From assembly GCA_037178675.1 (NCBI GenBank), contig JAYMGJ010000161.1, forward strand, positions 31,622-95,621: a stretch of DNA of 64,000 bases, written 5' to 3'. The notes below the pieces were generated by a model. It was not told where the DNA came from. It searched no databases and worked only from the letters and a program-made list of their open reading frames with translations. Position 1 is the first letter of the stretch; every line of letters starts with the position of its first letter. Source of the DNA: Scleroderma bovista. Lineage: Eukaryota > Basidiomycota > Agaricomycetes > Boletales > Sclerodermataceae. A program made the translations under genes and the position numbers. Below, in pieces: positions 51,868-63,717 of the stretch.

Positions 51868-53681
51868 ATGGGAATCAGCAGATTATGGAATGTGCGCGTA
51901 CTATTTTCTCCTCCCTTCTATTTTGAATGGTGTGGCTAAGTCATTTAATCTGAAGGTTCTCGCCCCAGCAGCAAAGCGTTGCACGCTGGGTGAGTTTGCC
52001 ATCAATGAGGACTTCAAGCTGTCGCATCAAGAAGGCGTTCCTCGGATTCTCACAGCTGGATTTAATGCCAGGTAGGATCCGTTACCTTGGTGATGTGCAT
52101 GTAGGTGGTACTCATTTTCCTCTCAGCTTGTGGACGCACAATTTGTGCAGTGGGTTCACACAGCGTCTCGTTGGCACTCGAAAGTTGCTGTAGACACGCA
52201 TCATCTTCTCCTGTCTAGTTGCACTCTCGGAGATGGTTTTATGTGCTCACTTTGTTTTCGATGGACCCAGCTGGCCCCAGCCCAAGCCTGGAAAAGAGGC
52301 TAGGGCTGTTCCATCCCTTTTGACACAGCACTTCCAGGAAATGCTCACTGCATTTGGCTTCAGCTGGCATGTGGTAGGTCACCCCTCCATTGCCCTGCTG
52401 TTGTCCTCAGTGAAACCAACCATGCTACAGGTGCCAGGCCTCGCAGATGCCAAGCTTGCCCAGCTCAATGCACAAGGGCTCGTTGATGTCATGGTGACAG
52501 ACAGTGACAGTGCGCTTCTGTTTGGCTCCACCACTGTTCTTCGAAGGTGAGCGCAATGTGTGGGTTTAGTTGCAGGCTGCCTCACCAAGGAAAATCAGTC
52601 CCTCAGGTGCGTACCTTTGAAGATGTGAAGGTCTACACGTCAGACGCCCTTGAGCATGGCATCCACCTCACCCAGGGGGGCCTTGTCCTTGTCGCACTGC
52701 TGTGCAGTGTGGATTACAGTGTAGGCTCCCCTACTTGCAGAAATAGTTCCCCGCTGATGACTGGCATGCAGATAGGGATTCCTGGGTGTGATATAGATGT
52801 TGCCCATCAGGTGGCTGGCTATGGGTTTGGTGAGAGCCTCCTGCAAGCTGCCACCACGCTCCTGTTCCTAGAATTCATGAAATACACGGCCGAGTGGCAT
52901 AGTGATTTATGTGCTGCCCTGTCGACCAACCCTCGTGGTCTCCTACAGCAAAAGCACCTTGGCATTGCTCAGGTTATACAATCGGAGCTCATTCCCTTCC
53001 CTGACCTTGCTGCTGTAGTGTTATATGCTGATCCACTTACATCGTGGTCCAACAGCTGTGTCCCCCCTGAAAACGATCTCATTACGGCTCATCAGCCTGA
53101 TCTTCCCGCCGTCGGGGACTTTTGTTCCCGACATTTTTCTCTGACAGGTGACAGCCTTGCTCACAAACTCAAGGACGTTTGTGCGGGCGTGGTCATGTGT
53201 GCATTGTTGCAGGCAAGTGCCATATTCTGTCTATAATTGTCTTATGGGCTCATTGCGCACCATGGGCCAGCTTCCTGGAAAGGTGGAAAACGTGCTGCGA
53301 GATGTGCACGCTGCGAGCTTCCATGAGCCATCATGGTCCACCCATGCAGTCGCATCATATGAGATTTCCGTGCCGAGCCACCTGCTCCCCATCACTGTGC
53401 CACCTACCGATTTGCCCTGCAGTGCAACCACACTGGGCTGTGATAGTGCAGGTTTCCACACTGTGAACATCCCTGCAGTTGTGCTGGAGTATGCACGACC
53501 CAGTCTGGCACAGAGCCTACTTCTGCTTCCACATGAGACTCCAACATCCAGTGCTGAGCCAGAGTGTGAGCACCTGGAATGTGGTCTGGGCAGTGCATCA
53601 GAAGTGATTGACCTGGCCTTCGAAGGGACTTGTGAACCCCACAGCAGTCAACAGGTGATCGATCTGACAGGTGAGGACTAG
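51868..53681 (+). CDS. PIN/XPG-like nuclease-fold protein, catalytic residues degraded
   Basis: The start MGISRLWNV then LAPAAKRCTLGEFAI matches the XPG-N opening (MGIPGLW...). FVFDGPSWPQPK and AFGFSWHV lead, over an intron ending CTACAG near 52.43 kb, to PGLADAKLAQLNAQGLVDVMVTDSDSALLFGSTTVL split by that intron. Relatives have PGEAEAE and TDDSDALLFG; here two acidic positions have become Leu and Lys and the Asp pattern is altered. The usual GIDAS motif after the N block is also not recognisable. The middle (GGLVLVALLCSVDYS, YGFGESLLQAATT) and the end are open. The C terminus has two VIDL motifs, VIDLAFE and the final VIDLTGED, like SUMO-interaction motifs. Large families of such PIN-domain genes occur in Agaricomycetes. 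Probably not an active nuclease; possibly a decaying gene. Confidence 0.6.
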
Positions 53682-53969
53682 GTACCATGTGAACTGCAGA
53701 GTTGGTCGGTTGATGCTGTTTGGTTTCCTCTTTTCTTTCTGGACTTGTATGTACAATATGTCAATGTAATAGTGAATGCTAGCCTGAATGCCCTGATTCT
53801 CGTCATGTTGCTGCTATTGGTTGATCATCAGTTGGGTGAGGTGCTACACAAAGGTACATTCCTAGTAGTCGATATAGCATGTGAATGTTCATTCCTTCAT
53901 CACAACCTCCAACCACCACCCCACCTTGTTCTCTGGATGACACCTCCCAGTTAAACACCCATTGTTGTC

Positions 53970-56894
53970 ATGGTGAGGCAACGGACATCCCTCAGCAAGC
54001 AGGTCACCACCCCCAGGAGCCCTGAAAAGCAGAGATGGAAGAGGAAAACACCTACTGAGGTAGAGACGTCAGCCCTAAAAGCAGCCCTCCAGGCCAAGGT
54101 GACTGGTAAGGATGCCCACCTGCATGCCCGAAATACGACGGAGAACTACTCTGGGCACGTCCACCGAGGTTGCAAGTGGCTGAAACATAGTCTGGAAGAC
54201 CCCTTTGCAGACGAAGGGTCTGCTTCTGAAGACACCGGCTGTCACTTCATGGAGGAATTCTACAATGACCCCCTGTCTAAGGACATGTTTGGGCGCATCC
54301 CAAACAAGCACTCCAATGAAGCACTTTCACTCTACCTTGCTTGGAAGGGTTTTTGGGACAATGTGCACAAAAGCACGATCGAAGGCATCCAAGCTGCCTT
54401 CAAGTGGCACTGGGACAGCGCGTGAGTCACATTTAATCAAAAGAAAAGGAAGAGAGAAAAAAACAGACAAACTGGCTTTCAGTGGGGATGCATTCCGAGG
54501 TGAATGGCGCTACAACGAGATGCGGCACGTTGGGAAGGGAATCCTGTCCGATCGGGGGACATTGATGATTTGGTGAAGGCCATCAAGCACAAGATCAGGG
54601 CCAAGGGTGCACCAAGGATGCATTTAGCTGCAATGAAAAAGGAGTACATGGACATGATGCTTACCTGGTCCAAGTCCAAGTGTCCCTTGGACATCGCCTT
54701 TTGGTATATTCAGCTGGCAATGGCTGGGTTGGACGTGCCGCCATCTGGAGAAGTGCTATCAGGACAGGCACACTCAGATACCACAAAGCACCTCGAACGG
54801 CTCGCATTTCACTCCATGGCATGGATGCTGTGGACAAGGTGAGCGCTTCCACTGCAGGCAGTGCTTCAAATGCTCGTGACTTACATGAGTTGATGACCCA
54901 GGAACAGTGAGCTAGTCAAGCTGAGGCGACAAGACATCGTAATTGAAAGCGCCCCAGCTGTGGATACCGTGTTAGTCAAGTACCTGGATGGCAAAGAGGG
55001 CTCACTGACAGTGAGTGAGCAGTGGACCTCTTTCTGGGTCCATCTGCAAAACAGGAAGGGCTGGCAGAAGAAAATGGACAAGGGAACATGAGAAATCAAC
55101 TTACGAAGTACGTCCATTTGCTCCTCGTCATCTGGTACTATGGAAACTGAAGTAGTATCATATTGTGCTCAATCACACTCGATCTCTGGCAGACAACCAG
55201 TACCAGCTCTATCTGCGCCCAGGGACGCCTTCATGCGATCCATTTCTGTGGCTGGTACTTTGGATCAAATGGGTTGAATACATGCATCTTGGACATTTGA
55301 TGGCCAGGACAGATTTTGTGTTCTCTACACTGAGCACAAATGGTGTCTTGCAGCCAGGGCTGCCACTTTCGCATGAGGCCGTTCAGAAGCAACTGAACGA
55401 GGCCACAACCGAGGCTAGCATCCCAGGGAACTTCTCGACGCACTGTTTTCGGTGTGGTGGGGCACAGTATTGCTTCATGCTCGCCCCAAAACCGTGGCTC
55501 TTGACACGGGTTCATTGGTGGGGCGGATGGGCCGAAGGCGAGCAGGTGAGCCCTTTTCATTTTTATGAGATGGTGCGCATGGCCCCGCATCATGCCTTCC
55601 TATCTGGGGCGGCAGACGTGCTGACTGATCTTTGTTTTCTTTTTCTTTTTCCTTCTTCCTTTCCCCCATTACCTTTGCACTTGCAGAAGGATACGCTCAT
55701 GAAGTACCTGCTCAACGAGCTCCATGCTCATGAAAATGATCACTCCAATGCTCTTGCACCAACCTCATGGGAAGCAGAGCAGCTACCTGCTGGAGAAGCC
55801 ACCCTTGCACGACCAGACACCACTACCGAAGCTCTCCAGGCAGCTCATCATGCAGCGCTGACAGCGGACATGCGGGTACTGCAAGCGTCAGTGGACAAAA
55901 TGAGCACGTTGCAGCTGGCAATGTCAGACGACATAAGGGGCCTGCGACAACAGTTCGGCAATATGGCCAACTGCTCAGTATTGAACCACGCATGCCCAGG
56001 CACTTGGGGCTTCTCGAACCCATACCTTCCATCCATTCAGAGTGGCAACGGTGTGTGTGTTCCATCAAAATCTAACAATTGTTGCATCCCAGCCCCAACT
56101 AACTTTCCATCACCCCACTCACAGTGCCCCAGCAATTTGCATTCACACCACCGCCACGTGCGGAGGCACCCACTGACTGCACCCGGCCAACACCCCCAGC
56201 GTTTCACCAGCCATCCTTCCATCCCAACCCGGTGAACCGCCCCACTCCGCTCCCTTCCCAAGTAGTAGGGCAGCACTCAGCGCTGTCGCCACCCCCGCTG
56301 TCATCACTGTCGCAGTTGGCGTCGACAGGATCGAATGGTGTCACCACCTTGAGAACGACCCCTCCTCATATGAGGAACGGGAGGGCTGCGCGAGCTGCAA
56401 TGCCAGAGACCGGTCTGTGCATCCCCAACATCCCCGTCCTGCTCGAGGATGGGGTGACGATGACGCCGAAATCGGAGTCCTGGCGGGAGATCGTGCGCCA
56501 CTGGAACGAGGGCGCACCACGGCTTGGCCTTATCACACCTCTGAAGGACTGGCCTCATAAACACTACAACGGGGCCAACCGGCGGTTCAACCAGAAGTAC
56601 CTCCAGCGCAAGGCGATCGCGATGGAATTCCTCGACGAGTAAGCCAGTTCCCCCCCCCATGTATCGTAGCCTACTGCTAATGTAACTTGAACCCACTCCC
56701 CGGATGCTGTAACTATTGCTACCAGATTCGAAGCGAACGAGGAAAATTTCCTCCGTGCCTACGGCCGCGCCGCTGAGGAAGGGCACACCGCCGTCCTCAA
56801 TGCGGTCAAGGCAGCGTGCAAACGATACAGGGGGCGTGGAGAGCGCCGCCGTGTCACGTTGGACGGGACGGCCATCCTCGACGCAGATCCTTAG
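53970..56894 (+). CDS. Crypton-type tyrosine recombinase with GCR1_C-like C terminus
   Basis: A basic start (MVRQRTSLSKQVTTP) precedes an N-terminal helical core-binding region (NTTENYSGHVHRGCKWLKHS, PLSLYLAWKGFWDN-like block). The catalytic domain shows RNSELVKLRRQDIVI (first Arg), FSTHCFRCGGAQYCFM (His-x-x-Arg), WWGGWAEGEQ and, after an intron (55546-55686), KDTLMKYLLNELH, where the Tyr is the likely nucleophile. A helical segment and a Pro-rich linker follow. The last part, IPVLLEDGVTM, SWREIVRHWNEG, LKDWPHKHYNGANRRFNQKY, QRKAIAMEFLDEFEANE, matches the GCR1_C DNA-binding domain carried by fungal Cryptons. Several introns at 54.4-55.2 kb are assigned by eye, so intactness is likely but unproven. 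Cryptons insert by recombination and lack long inverted repeats. Confidence 0.75.
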
Positions 56895-57760
56895 CTAAGA
56901 CTTACCACCCCGTTAGCTAATAGCTAATCCGACCGCACCTTGGCAACGTCATCGCCTGTCATCGCCCCCCCGCCTCGGGGCAGTCGCGGACCCTGACGTG
57001 ACGGCACCCACGGCACGTCCGGGCGCAGCTGTCAGAGCCTGTCAGAGCCAGTCCCACGCCCCCCAACCCTCTCATACCTGGCAATCCGACCCGCCCGGCG
57101 CTGCCAATTTCTCGAACTAAGTCACTTTTGAAAGTCCTTCCTTTCCTGGCCGAGCGTGTGAATTTGGAATGCGACCTCTGCGGTGGTCGGTTTCGTCCTT
57201 CGGCGTTGTCTAGTATCTTCGTATGTTTGGACTTGGTTATTGCTTTACAATAGCTGTAATTTTGAACTTGGGCCATTCCCGCCAAGCAAGGGTTCTGCCG
57301 ACGCAGGCGGCATTTCGAATGCAGATCAGTGATATAAAAGCATGACGTGTCAGACGTGCCCAAAAACAAACAAGCAATAACAAGCAATCCACGAGGACTT
57401 TCACTCTGAGTCTAGGGATCCTGTGTGCAGAGGCTGCAGCATCACTGAGTGGCAGGCAGAGCAATTCTATCTTATGTTCACAGAAACTCACTCATAGGAT
57501 TAGTCCTTATGTAGCGTGGAAAGAATGGTACTAGTACACATCAACTGCTCGGGTCATTTACAAAGTCACTGATTGACAGGTAGGTGGATCATCATCTCGA
57601 CATCGTCCAACTCCGGCCTACGATAGTCCACTACTGGGTGAAACGTTGATAAGCGTGACATTAGCCAACGGTCCATGAAAAGCGAACACAATTTGACATC
57701 GAAAGAACATTAGAGACCCCCCAGGTATCCTAGGTAAAGGGGCCAGGGCTTAGAGCTGGA
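56895..57760. other. Intergenic, no supported gene
   Basis: The first 250 bases, after the recombinase stop, are GC- and CpG-rich (for example GGCGTGGAGAGCGCCGCC just before it and GCACGTCCGGGCGCAG near 57.02 kb). Minus-strand frames there (57.0-57.49 kb) are unlike any family. The rest is the 3' flank of the GPI-protein gene. Confidence 0.45.
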
Positions 57761-58698
57761 TCACAAAATGAAGACCAGCGACGTAAGTACAAGGCATAAA
57801 GATAAGCCGTAATGCGAGCTGGGAGAATATTTCAACCCAGCCGAGTTTGTTTGCGTCGATGGAGTGGAAGTTGTTGTATGGGTCGTCGACGTGGTCGTTG
57901 AAGATGTTCCGGACGCAGGCGGAACAGTGGGGGTGCTTGTCACTGACATCGAGGAACCCGACGGTGACCCTTGAGGTGATCCTACGTTGGATGTAGGGCC
58001 ACTGTCAGATGGACCCGAAGGCGTTGAACCTGAAGGTGAAGCGGGAGCTGTTGGCGTCCCATTTGCCGTCGGAGCCGATATCGTTGGCGTTCCAGATGAG
58101 GACGAGTCGTTTATAATCGTAAATTGGGGGCTAGCGTTACCAGAGTCCCCGAAAACTATGGACAGGAGTCACAAAATTGACCAGTCACGAAAGGTTTGTG
58201 CACTTACGGACGACGATGTAGTCGTTGCGAGTTGGGACGTTCGGTACCGTGATTTGCGCCTTTCCATCGGCGTAATTAATGTTCGTAGCCAGGGGTGAGC
58301 CTACGTAGAAACGTCACTAGTCAGATATGTTCAAATCATACTGGATTTCGACGCAGGAGCCCAAAACGCAGAAAGATCATAAATGATAGAGAACTTACTG
58401 AGCATGAGGTTCTCACTGTTGTTGAAGAGATAGCCAAGAACCAACATCCCATTGGGATTGGTGACATTAACCGGTAAATTGGCAGTGCTCCTACAGAGAC
58501 AGTGAGGACCCATCGCAGCGCGTTCATCCAGTGCGACTGTATTTCTTACCACGTCACCGTCTGCATCTCGCCGACGTGCCAAACGGCGCCTGCGGTCGGG
58601 CTAGTGATGGGGGGAGCTACCACATCCCTCACAGCTATCGGTACGGCGAATGCACATGACACGAAAGAGACGAGCGAGAAGATGAGGGACGTGAACAT
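57761..58698 (-). CDS. Ser/Thr-rich GPI-anchored protein, Kre9/Knh1-like
   Basis: Four exons (58698-58550, 58490-58399, 58300-58208, 58155-57761) give 242 residues. The start MFTSLIFSLVSFVSCAFA is a signal peptide. The next ~100 residues form the immunoglobulin-like Kre9/Knh1 N-terminal domain: ITSPTAGAVWHVGEMQTVTW, LPVNVTNPNGMLVLGYL, TVPNVPTRNDYIVVLFGDSGNASPQFTI. A Ser/Thr/Pro/Gly-rich stalk follows, ending NSAG as a likely omega site, then SHYGLSLCLVLTSLVFIL, the hydrophobic GPI-attachment tail. Such proteins sit on the plasma membrane or in the cell wall and are linked to beta-1,6-glucan assembly in yeast; the role here is unknown. It is a conserved host gene inside the repeat-rich part of the window. 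Confidence 0.88.
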
Positions 58699-59290
58699 CG
58701 TTGGTCTCGCGGTGGGTGCGTGTCTGCTGGTGAGGGGAACACCGTGCAGTCGCAGAGCGTCGCCTGAGGGAAGTGAACGTATGTTGAACCATGGGTTATG
58801 TACCTGCACAGACGTGGGAATTCGTTCCGGTATCTGACATTGGGACCCCCGGTTGTTACCACCTGTATGGCACCACTTATGTCAGCTGTTAGTAACGGTA
58901 CTGTACCACTGTCCCCTCACTAATTAGAGAGAAAGACCTACTACAGCCTACTTCAGCGATTACTGCAGCACTCAGGAGTGACTTCAACAGGGCGGAAAAC
59001 AAGACCCAATTAGATAACCAGATAACGTAGATAAGTGTAGATAAGGTTATGTCAGCATCAACCCAGACCAGGCAGGCCGCTATTCCGGTCGCGCCGTCAT
59101 CGTTTCCCACGACGTCGAACCCCCTTTGCTCATCGTCCCGCACAGTGAGCACGCAACTTCGTCATTTCTCGCTCATTTCTCACGCGCTTTTTTTTGTTCT
59201 TTCACTATATTGAATTACCATGCTATCTATGTAGTTTTCCTGCAGCAATTAGTGACAAACAGCGTAATAATTAGTGCACACTACTCCCGG

Positions 59291-59325
59291 TTGATCAACA
59301 GGCGCGTGACGCGCGTTGTTGATCA
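59291..59325. repeat. GC-rich palindrome
   Basis: TTGATCAACAGGCGCGT, GAC-centred, then GCGCGTTGTTGATCA: near-perfect inverted arms, followed by more ACGCGT words up to 59.36 kb. It might be an element end or a regulatory cruciform; no function is evident. Confidence 0.5.
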
Positions 59326-59885
59326 GCACGTGATGTTTTTCGACGCGTGAACGCGTACTGCCATTTCATTTCAGTAATATTAATTTGTTGACCGGGCTGT
59401 GCAAATCAGCACGTGTCAACTTACTAAGCTCCTTATCGCCTCCTCGTTGCACGCTGCCTCCGTTCCCCTCCACGCTGTCCTCCAGCTGTCCTCCCCGCTG
59501 TCCTCGTTCCTTCTCTCTATTTCTCACTGCCTCGACAGACCGCTTTTCAATCCATGAATCGACCAAAACAAATCTAAGGGCGATATGGAACCGTATGAGA
59601 TGCATACCCAGGTGAAGTCGTTAGTAGCGGCATTTACACTGACCGTTTGCTAGGACTATCAGCTGCTCCAGAAACAGAAACCTTTGTCCCCAAGGTCATT
59701 TATGATGGAGACAAGATTGCCGCACGTCTTACCCTTCGGAGGGTCTCAGTTGGTGAGTTAACCTCATTCAACTGCGATGGACGGCACTCAGCATTGCAGT
59801 TTTAGATTAACGTGTCTGATTGCGGTCCTAGCAAGTGTAGTTGCACCATCACTTTGAGGCCCGTCGATGCGGCTGCCAGCGGCCC

Positions 59886-60150
59886 TATTACACAGCGGAC
59901 GCCCAAGGTGATCTAGACTACCAGCTTATCGTTCGGTAGGCTCCAAATCTGTAAGCGTCTCGTATCACAATCTTCGTCAATTCATCGCTCGCCACATTAC
60001 ACAGCAGGCGCTCCAAGGTGACCTAGGCTATCACCTTACTGCAGCTCATCGCTCGCCATATTACACAGCGGACGTCCAAGGTGATCCAGGCTATCGCCTT
60101 ACTATGACTCCAAACCTGTAAGCATCTCGTATTGCAACTTCAGCACGGAG
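59886..60150 (+). repeat. Three imperfect direct repeats upstream of KDZ transposase
   Basis: The unit ATTACACAGCGGACG, then CCAAGGTGAT and CTAGACTA, starts at about 59887, 59996 and 60060 with a few substitutions. Longer shared flanks (CTCCAAATCTGTAAGC / CTCCAAACCTGTAAGC; CATCGCTCGCCA twice) show that the copies arose by tandem duplication with later deletions. They may be subterminal repeats of the KDZ element or part of its leader. Confidence 0.6.
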
Positions 60151-60460
60151 GACATGACTGATCGTGCTCTTACTAGGTACCAGGAAGGTCACTTCATCGA
60201 TGTAGCGCTCAGTGTCTTAGAAAAAAAGGGTATCATGTTGAAAGGCAGCAAAGTAAGACCTAGCTGTAAGACCTACAGAACTCTGCAACATTTCACCCAT
60301 AATTACATTTGCTCGCAGGACTGTCGGACATCTGGTTTATCAACGATGTTATCGGTGACGGTACGTAATATTAAATATTTTATTGAGTGGGCTATAAGCT
60401 TATTAAGGCTCTCTATAGCTCCCCCGTTGCTCTCCTTCCTTGTTGCTACTCTGTCTCCCA

Positions 60461-63400
60461 ATGCCCCGACAAACATCCCTCCGTTCTACTTCTCGCCAGG
60501 TCAAAATGACTGTAATGGGGCCGAACGGCCCAAGGACAACCATGGCGGGTCTTCTGCGCATCCGACAAGACCGGTTGGCCACTGAGCGGGAGCTCGACCT
60601 GCAGGCACAAGGTATGTTCTTTTGTTATGTTCTCTGATTGCTCTTCTCATTTTCACGCCAATAGAGCAACATGCTGCAATTGTACCTGTAGAAGCGGCGT
60701 TGGAGGTGGGCATCGAGCCCACCTTCCATCATGACGCTGAGCACCCTTACCTCGACCACTCGGAACCGGCCCACAATGATAGCGAGTGGAGTAGTGAGGA
60801 TAGTAGCTCAAGCCATGAAGATGACGAAGTTCAAGCTACTTCTGCATCATCAAGAGCATCGATAAACGTATATTCAGCGTACTCGCGGCTTCAACAAAAG
60901 ACGCAGTACGTTGTACTATCCTCTAACTGTAATGTACACGTTACATGGTTCACTTTAGCACTCGCAGAGCACGTGGAGATCGCCGTAGACGTGACATACG
61001 ATATGCAAGTATGCATTCTGCGTGGGATGCACAACTTCCTTCCCTTGTTGATGCTTATCTGCTTTGGAAACATCGCCCTGCCACTGCACCTGAGGAATCA
61101 CAGGAACGGGTGGAGCATGTTTTCCATGTCACCCATGTAGGTGTGTTCGGTGCGTTTTGTTTCCCCGTCGCATACTACAAGCTAAACTAACCCATGGTAG
61201 ACTCGGATCCAAGGTTTGCGGTTCTCCAGCGGGATAATGAACTTGCAAATATATCTCTCATTCGGAACGGCTTACTCGGATGCACTCCAATGTCGCCCGA
61301 GCTCGCAATCACATTCCAGTGCTTAGAACTGTACCATCAGTTGCGACGGCGCCAATCTTCATTCAGCATCCAGGCTTACACAAAAGTCCTCTGCGTATTG
61401 CATGGGGTAAGTTGACTCAAATCATATGTGGTCGCTGCTGATTTGTATTGAGGTTACATATCGGCCTCACTTTCGCGATCAATTTTCAATGACGTTTGAT
61501 GTGTATCTCGCAATCCTACGCGCCATCCAATGCCGCATCAACCAAGCACTTGGCCGTGACAATCCCAACTGGCGCCTACAACATTATTGTCCTGCGTGCA
61601 CATTCAAGGTATGTTTTCAACATTCCTACCATTCTATCTAACAATTGTATTAGCAACCTGGTGAACCCGTCCTCATTCCTTCAAGTCTCAAGGCTATGGA
61701 TGGCAACAACTCTGCCAAGCGGATGAATCATGCAGGCCATGCAGACCGCCGCATATTCCCCAGTACGTACATGATTTCAAGAGCTGATGTAGACACGTTC
61801 AAAGACGATGTGCGCACGCGACCGGGTCAGCGTGGCAGCGCTGAGCACCATGACGGTGGTGGTTGTGCTGACACATGGCAGGCGGCCAGTGCAGTGGATG
61901 AAGATACTGTCAAGGTGTTCGAACAAACTGGCATCTTCCTCTCTGCCTGTAGACATGGCATCATATTGACGTGTGCAGAAATGCTGCGCAGTGGGGAGCT
62001 GTGCGTGTCCGAACGTAACACCAAATTCATTGTTACTGACTGTGTTTTCATAGCGCCAAGTATCCCTTAGCAACAGTCAACAAACTTATTAGCGTGCACG
62101 GTAACGATCAGGCGATTGGAAGTGACATCGGGTGCAGTCTCTCTGCCACCTTAGCTGCGAGCTCAATTGCACAGGCGGCGAGGGTTGCGAACGTGCAACT
62201 CGTCGTGAACGCATTCCATGGGCATGCGCACAACCGTATGTGCCAGCTCCAATACCATCCTCTTTATCTTCCTGGGACAGGTCTCGAAGACTTTGAGACC
62301 TGTGAACGTGTTTTCTCCAGCTCAAACGCCACTGCTGCTCTCATCCGTCATGCTTCTTATTTTCATTATATCCAGTACCTTGACCTTCATTTCAGTCAAT
62401 GGGATGCTGACAAGTATGCAGAGCTTAGTACGTTGCTTCTATTTCGCTTGGTCCGACAGTTAATTTGGTTCCAGGTCGCTTCCTCCTTAACAACTACAAG
62501 CAGGCTCTCAGGATCATCTCCACAAACACGGCAGAACTTGATGCATATTGTGCGCTGCATCCAAATGAAACCCTAGACTTCGGGTCATGGGCAGCAGAAG
62601 AACTCGCTTATCTGAAGGCGGTCGAATTTGAACCAAAGCAAGATGTGCTAAGAGTGGCGTACGTGGAGGAATTAGAGAAGCTTGCTAAACTTGAGTATGA
62701 TATTGTGAAATCTGCTGTGGTGATACCACTGATACATTTCACAGAAATGCTCTCCAATCGTCTCGAGACGATAATTTCCTCTCCTACAATCAATTGTCAT
62801 TTACACCAGGCTCAGGTCTCAGTCACATGGCCTCTACAGCTACGAAACGAAGTCATGCAGCGCGACGTGCAGCTGAGCGCCGGGTTAGAAGCCAACAGGA
62901 CAGAGTCGAAGACCTAGAGGAACAGCTTGGCATTGAGCCAACAGATCGTTGGACCGTGGATCGGCATGAATATGCGGAAATGCTTGAATACAGTCGACAC
63001 CGTCAATTTATTCGTGCAGTAGAAGAACTCGAAAACTTGGTTGTCCAGCGTCTCTTTGAACTTTCCAAGGCAAATCTAGCATCTACAGGTGAGGTTGACT
63101 CATATTGTGCAATAAGGTGCTAATACTCGGTAGGTTACAAGCTCCGTAAGCAAATTTCTAAAGCTATTGTTCGACGGTCTGCGGCTGTGCGAAATGCCCT
63201 TGAAAGGTACAACAAACTTGCCGTCAAACAAAGCCCTCCACGACCCGTGTTGCAGTACAGTGAAGTGTTATCCTATGCAACATTGGGTGATTTTGATCTA
63301 CTTAAACACTCTCGGCACGATGTTCTAGCTAGGCCATGGTCAAATACCATGCACCGCCAGATGGCGGTCAAATACTTCAAGTTACTCAGAGCACATGAAG

Positions 63401-63717
63401 AAATAAACCGGCTTAATGTTGAGGTTAGGCGGCTACAGGCTTGGGTAGACAACGAGACCACGGAAATCAAGCAGATCGCGGCAGAACTTTCTGCACAGAA
63501 CCCCCTGCTTAGTGCAGAACTTCGGGTCTTATTCCATCATCAACAACGCGTCAATATTCAACATCAACTGCGGCTACAACGTATATACGACCTCGGAGGA
63601 TATTCAGGAGTGCGGCCAATTGTAGAACATGACAGGGGAGGGGAGGACGAGGACGAGGAGCCTGAGGGCGACGAAGCACTTAGATTAGATGCCTGCATGA
63701 ATGTAATGTCGCGCTAA
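60461..63717 (+). CDS. KDZ (Kyakuja-Dileera-Zisupton) transposase
   Basis: From ATG 60461 the spliced frame is open to TAA at 63715-63717 through about nine introns. Early blocks: TRRARGDRRRRDIRYA and WDAQLPSLVDAYLLWKHR. The core shows SDPRFAVLQRDNELANISLI, LELYHQLRRRQSSFSIQAYT, RINQALGRDNPNWRL, CPACTFK, then AMDGNNSAKRM (the DGNNSxKR signature), TGIFLSACRHGIIL, RSGELAKYPLATVNKL, SDIGCSL, NAFHGHAHNRMCQLQYHP, GLEDFETCERVFS and NNYKQAL. The C-terminal third is helical: GYKLRKQISKAI, FDLLKHSRHDVLARPW, EEINRLNVEVRRLQAWV and an acidic tail. Zinc-binding Cys/His pairs and the RNase H-like core blocks are present. No disabling break was seen, so this copy may be active. Terminal repeats were not identified. 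Confidence 0.85.

Larger units (their letters stand above)
58699..60460. other. Promoter and repeat-containing stretch before the KDZ element gene
   Basis: The left third holds the promoter of the GPI-protein gene. A palindrome lies at 59291-59325 and degenerate tandem repeats at 59886-60150. At about 59,678-59,752 a plus-strand segment reads ETFVPKVIYDGDKIAARLTLR and ends at a donor-like GTGAGT; it matches the 49.2-kb segment. No other gene is supported. Confidence 0.45.

Noticed and set aside
56959..57491. Minus-strand frames in the CpG-rich block after the recombinase
   Set aside because: They are composition-driven open frames with no domain and no splice pairing.
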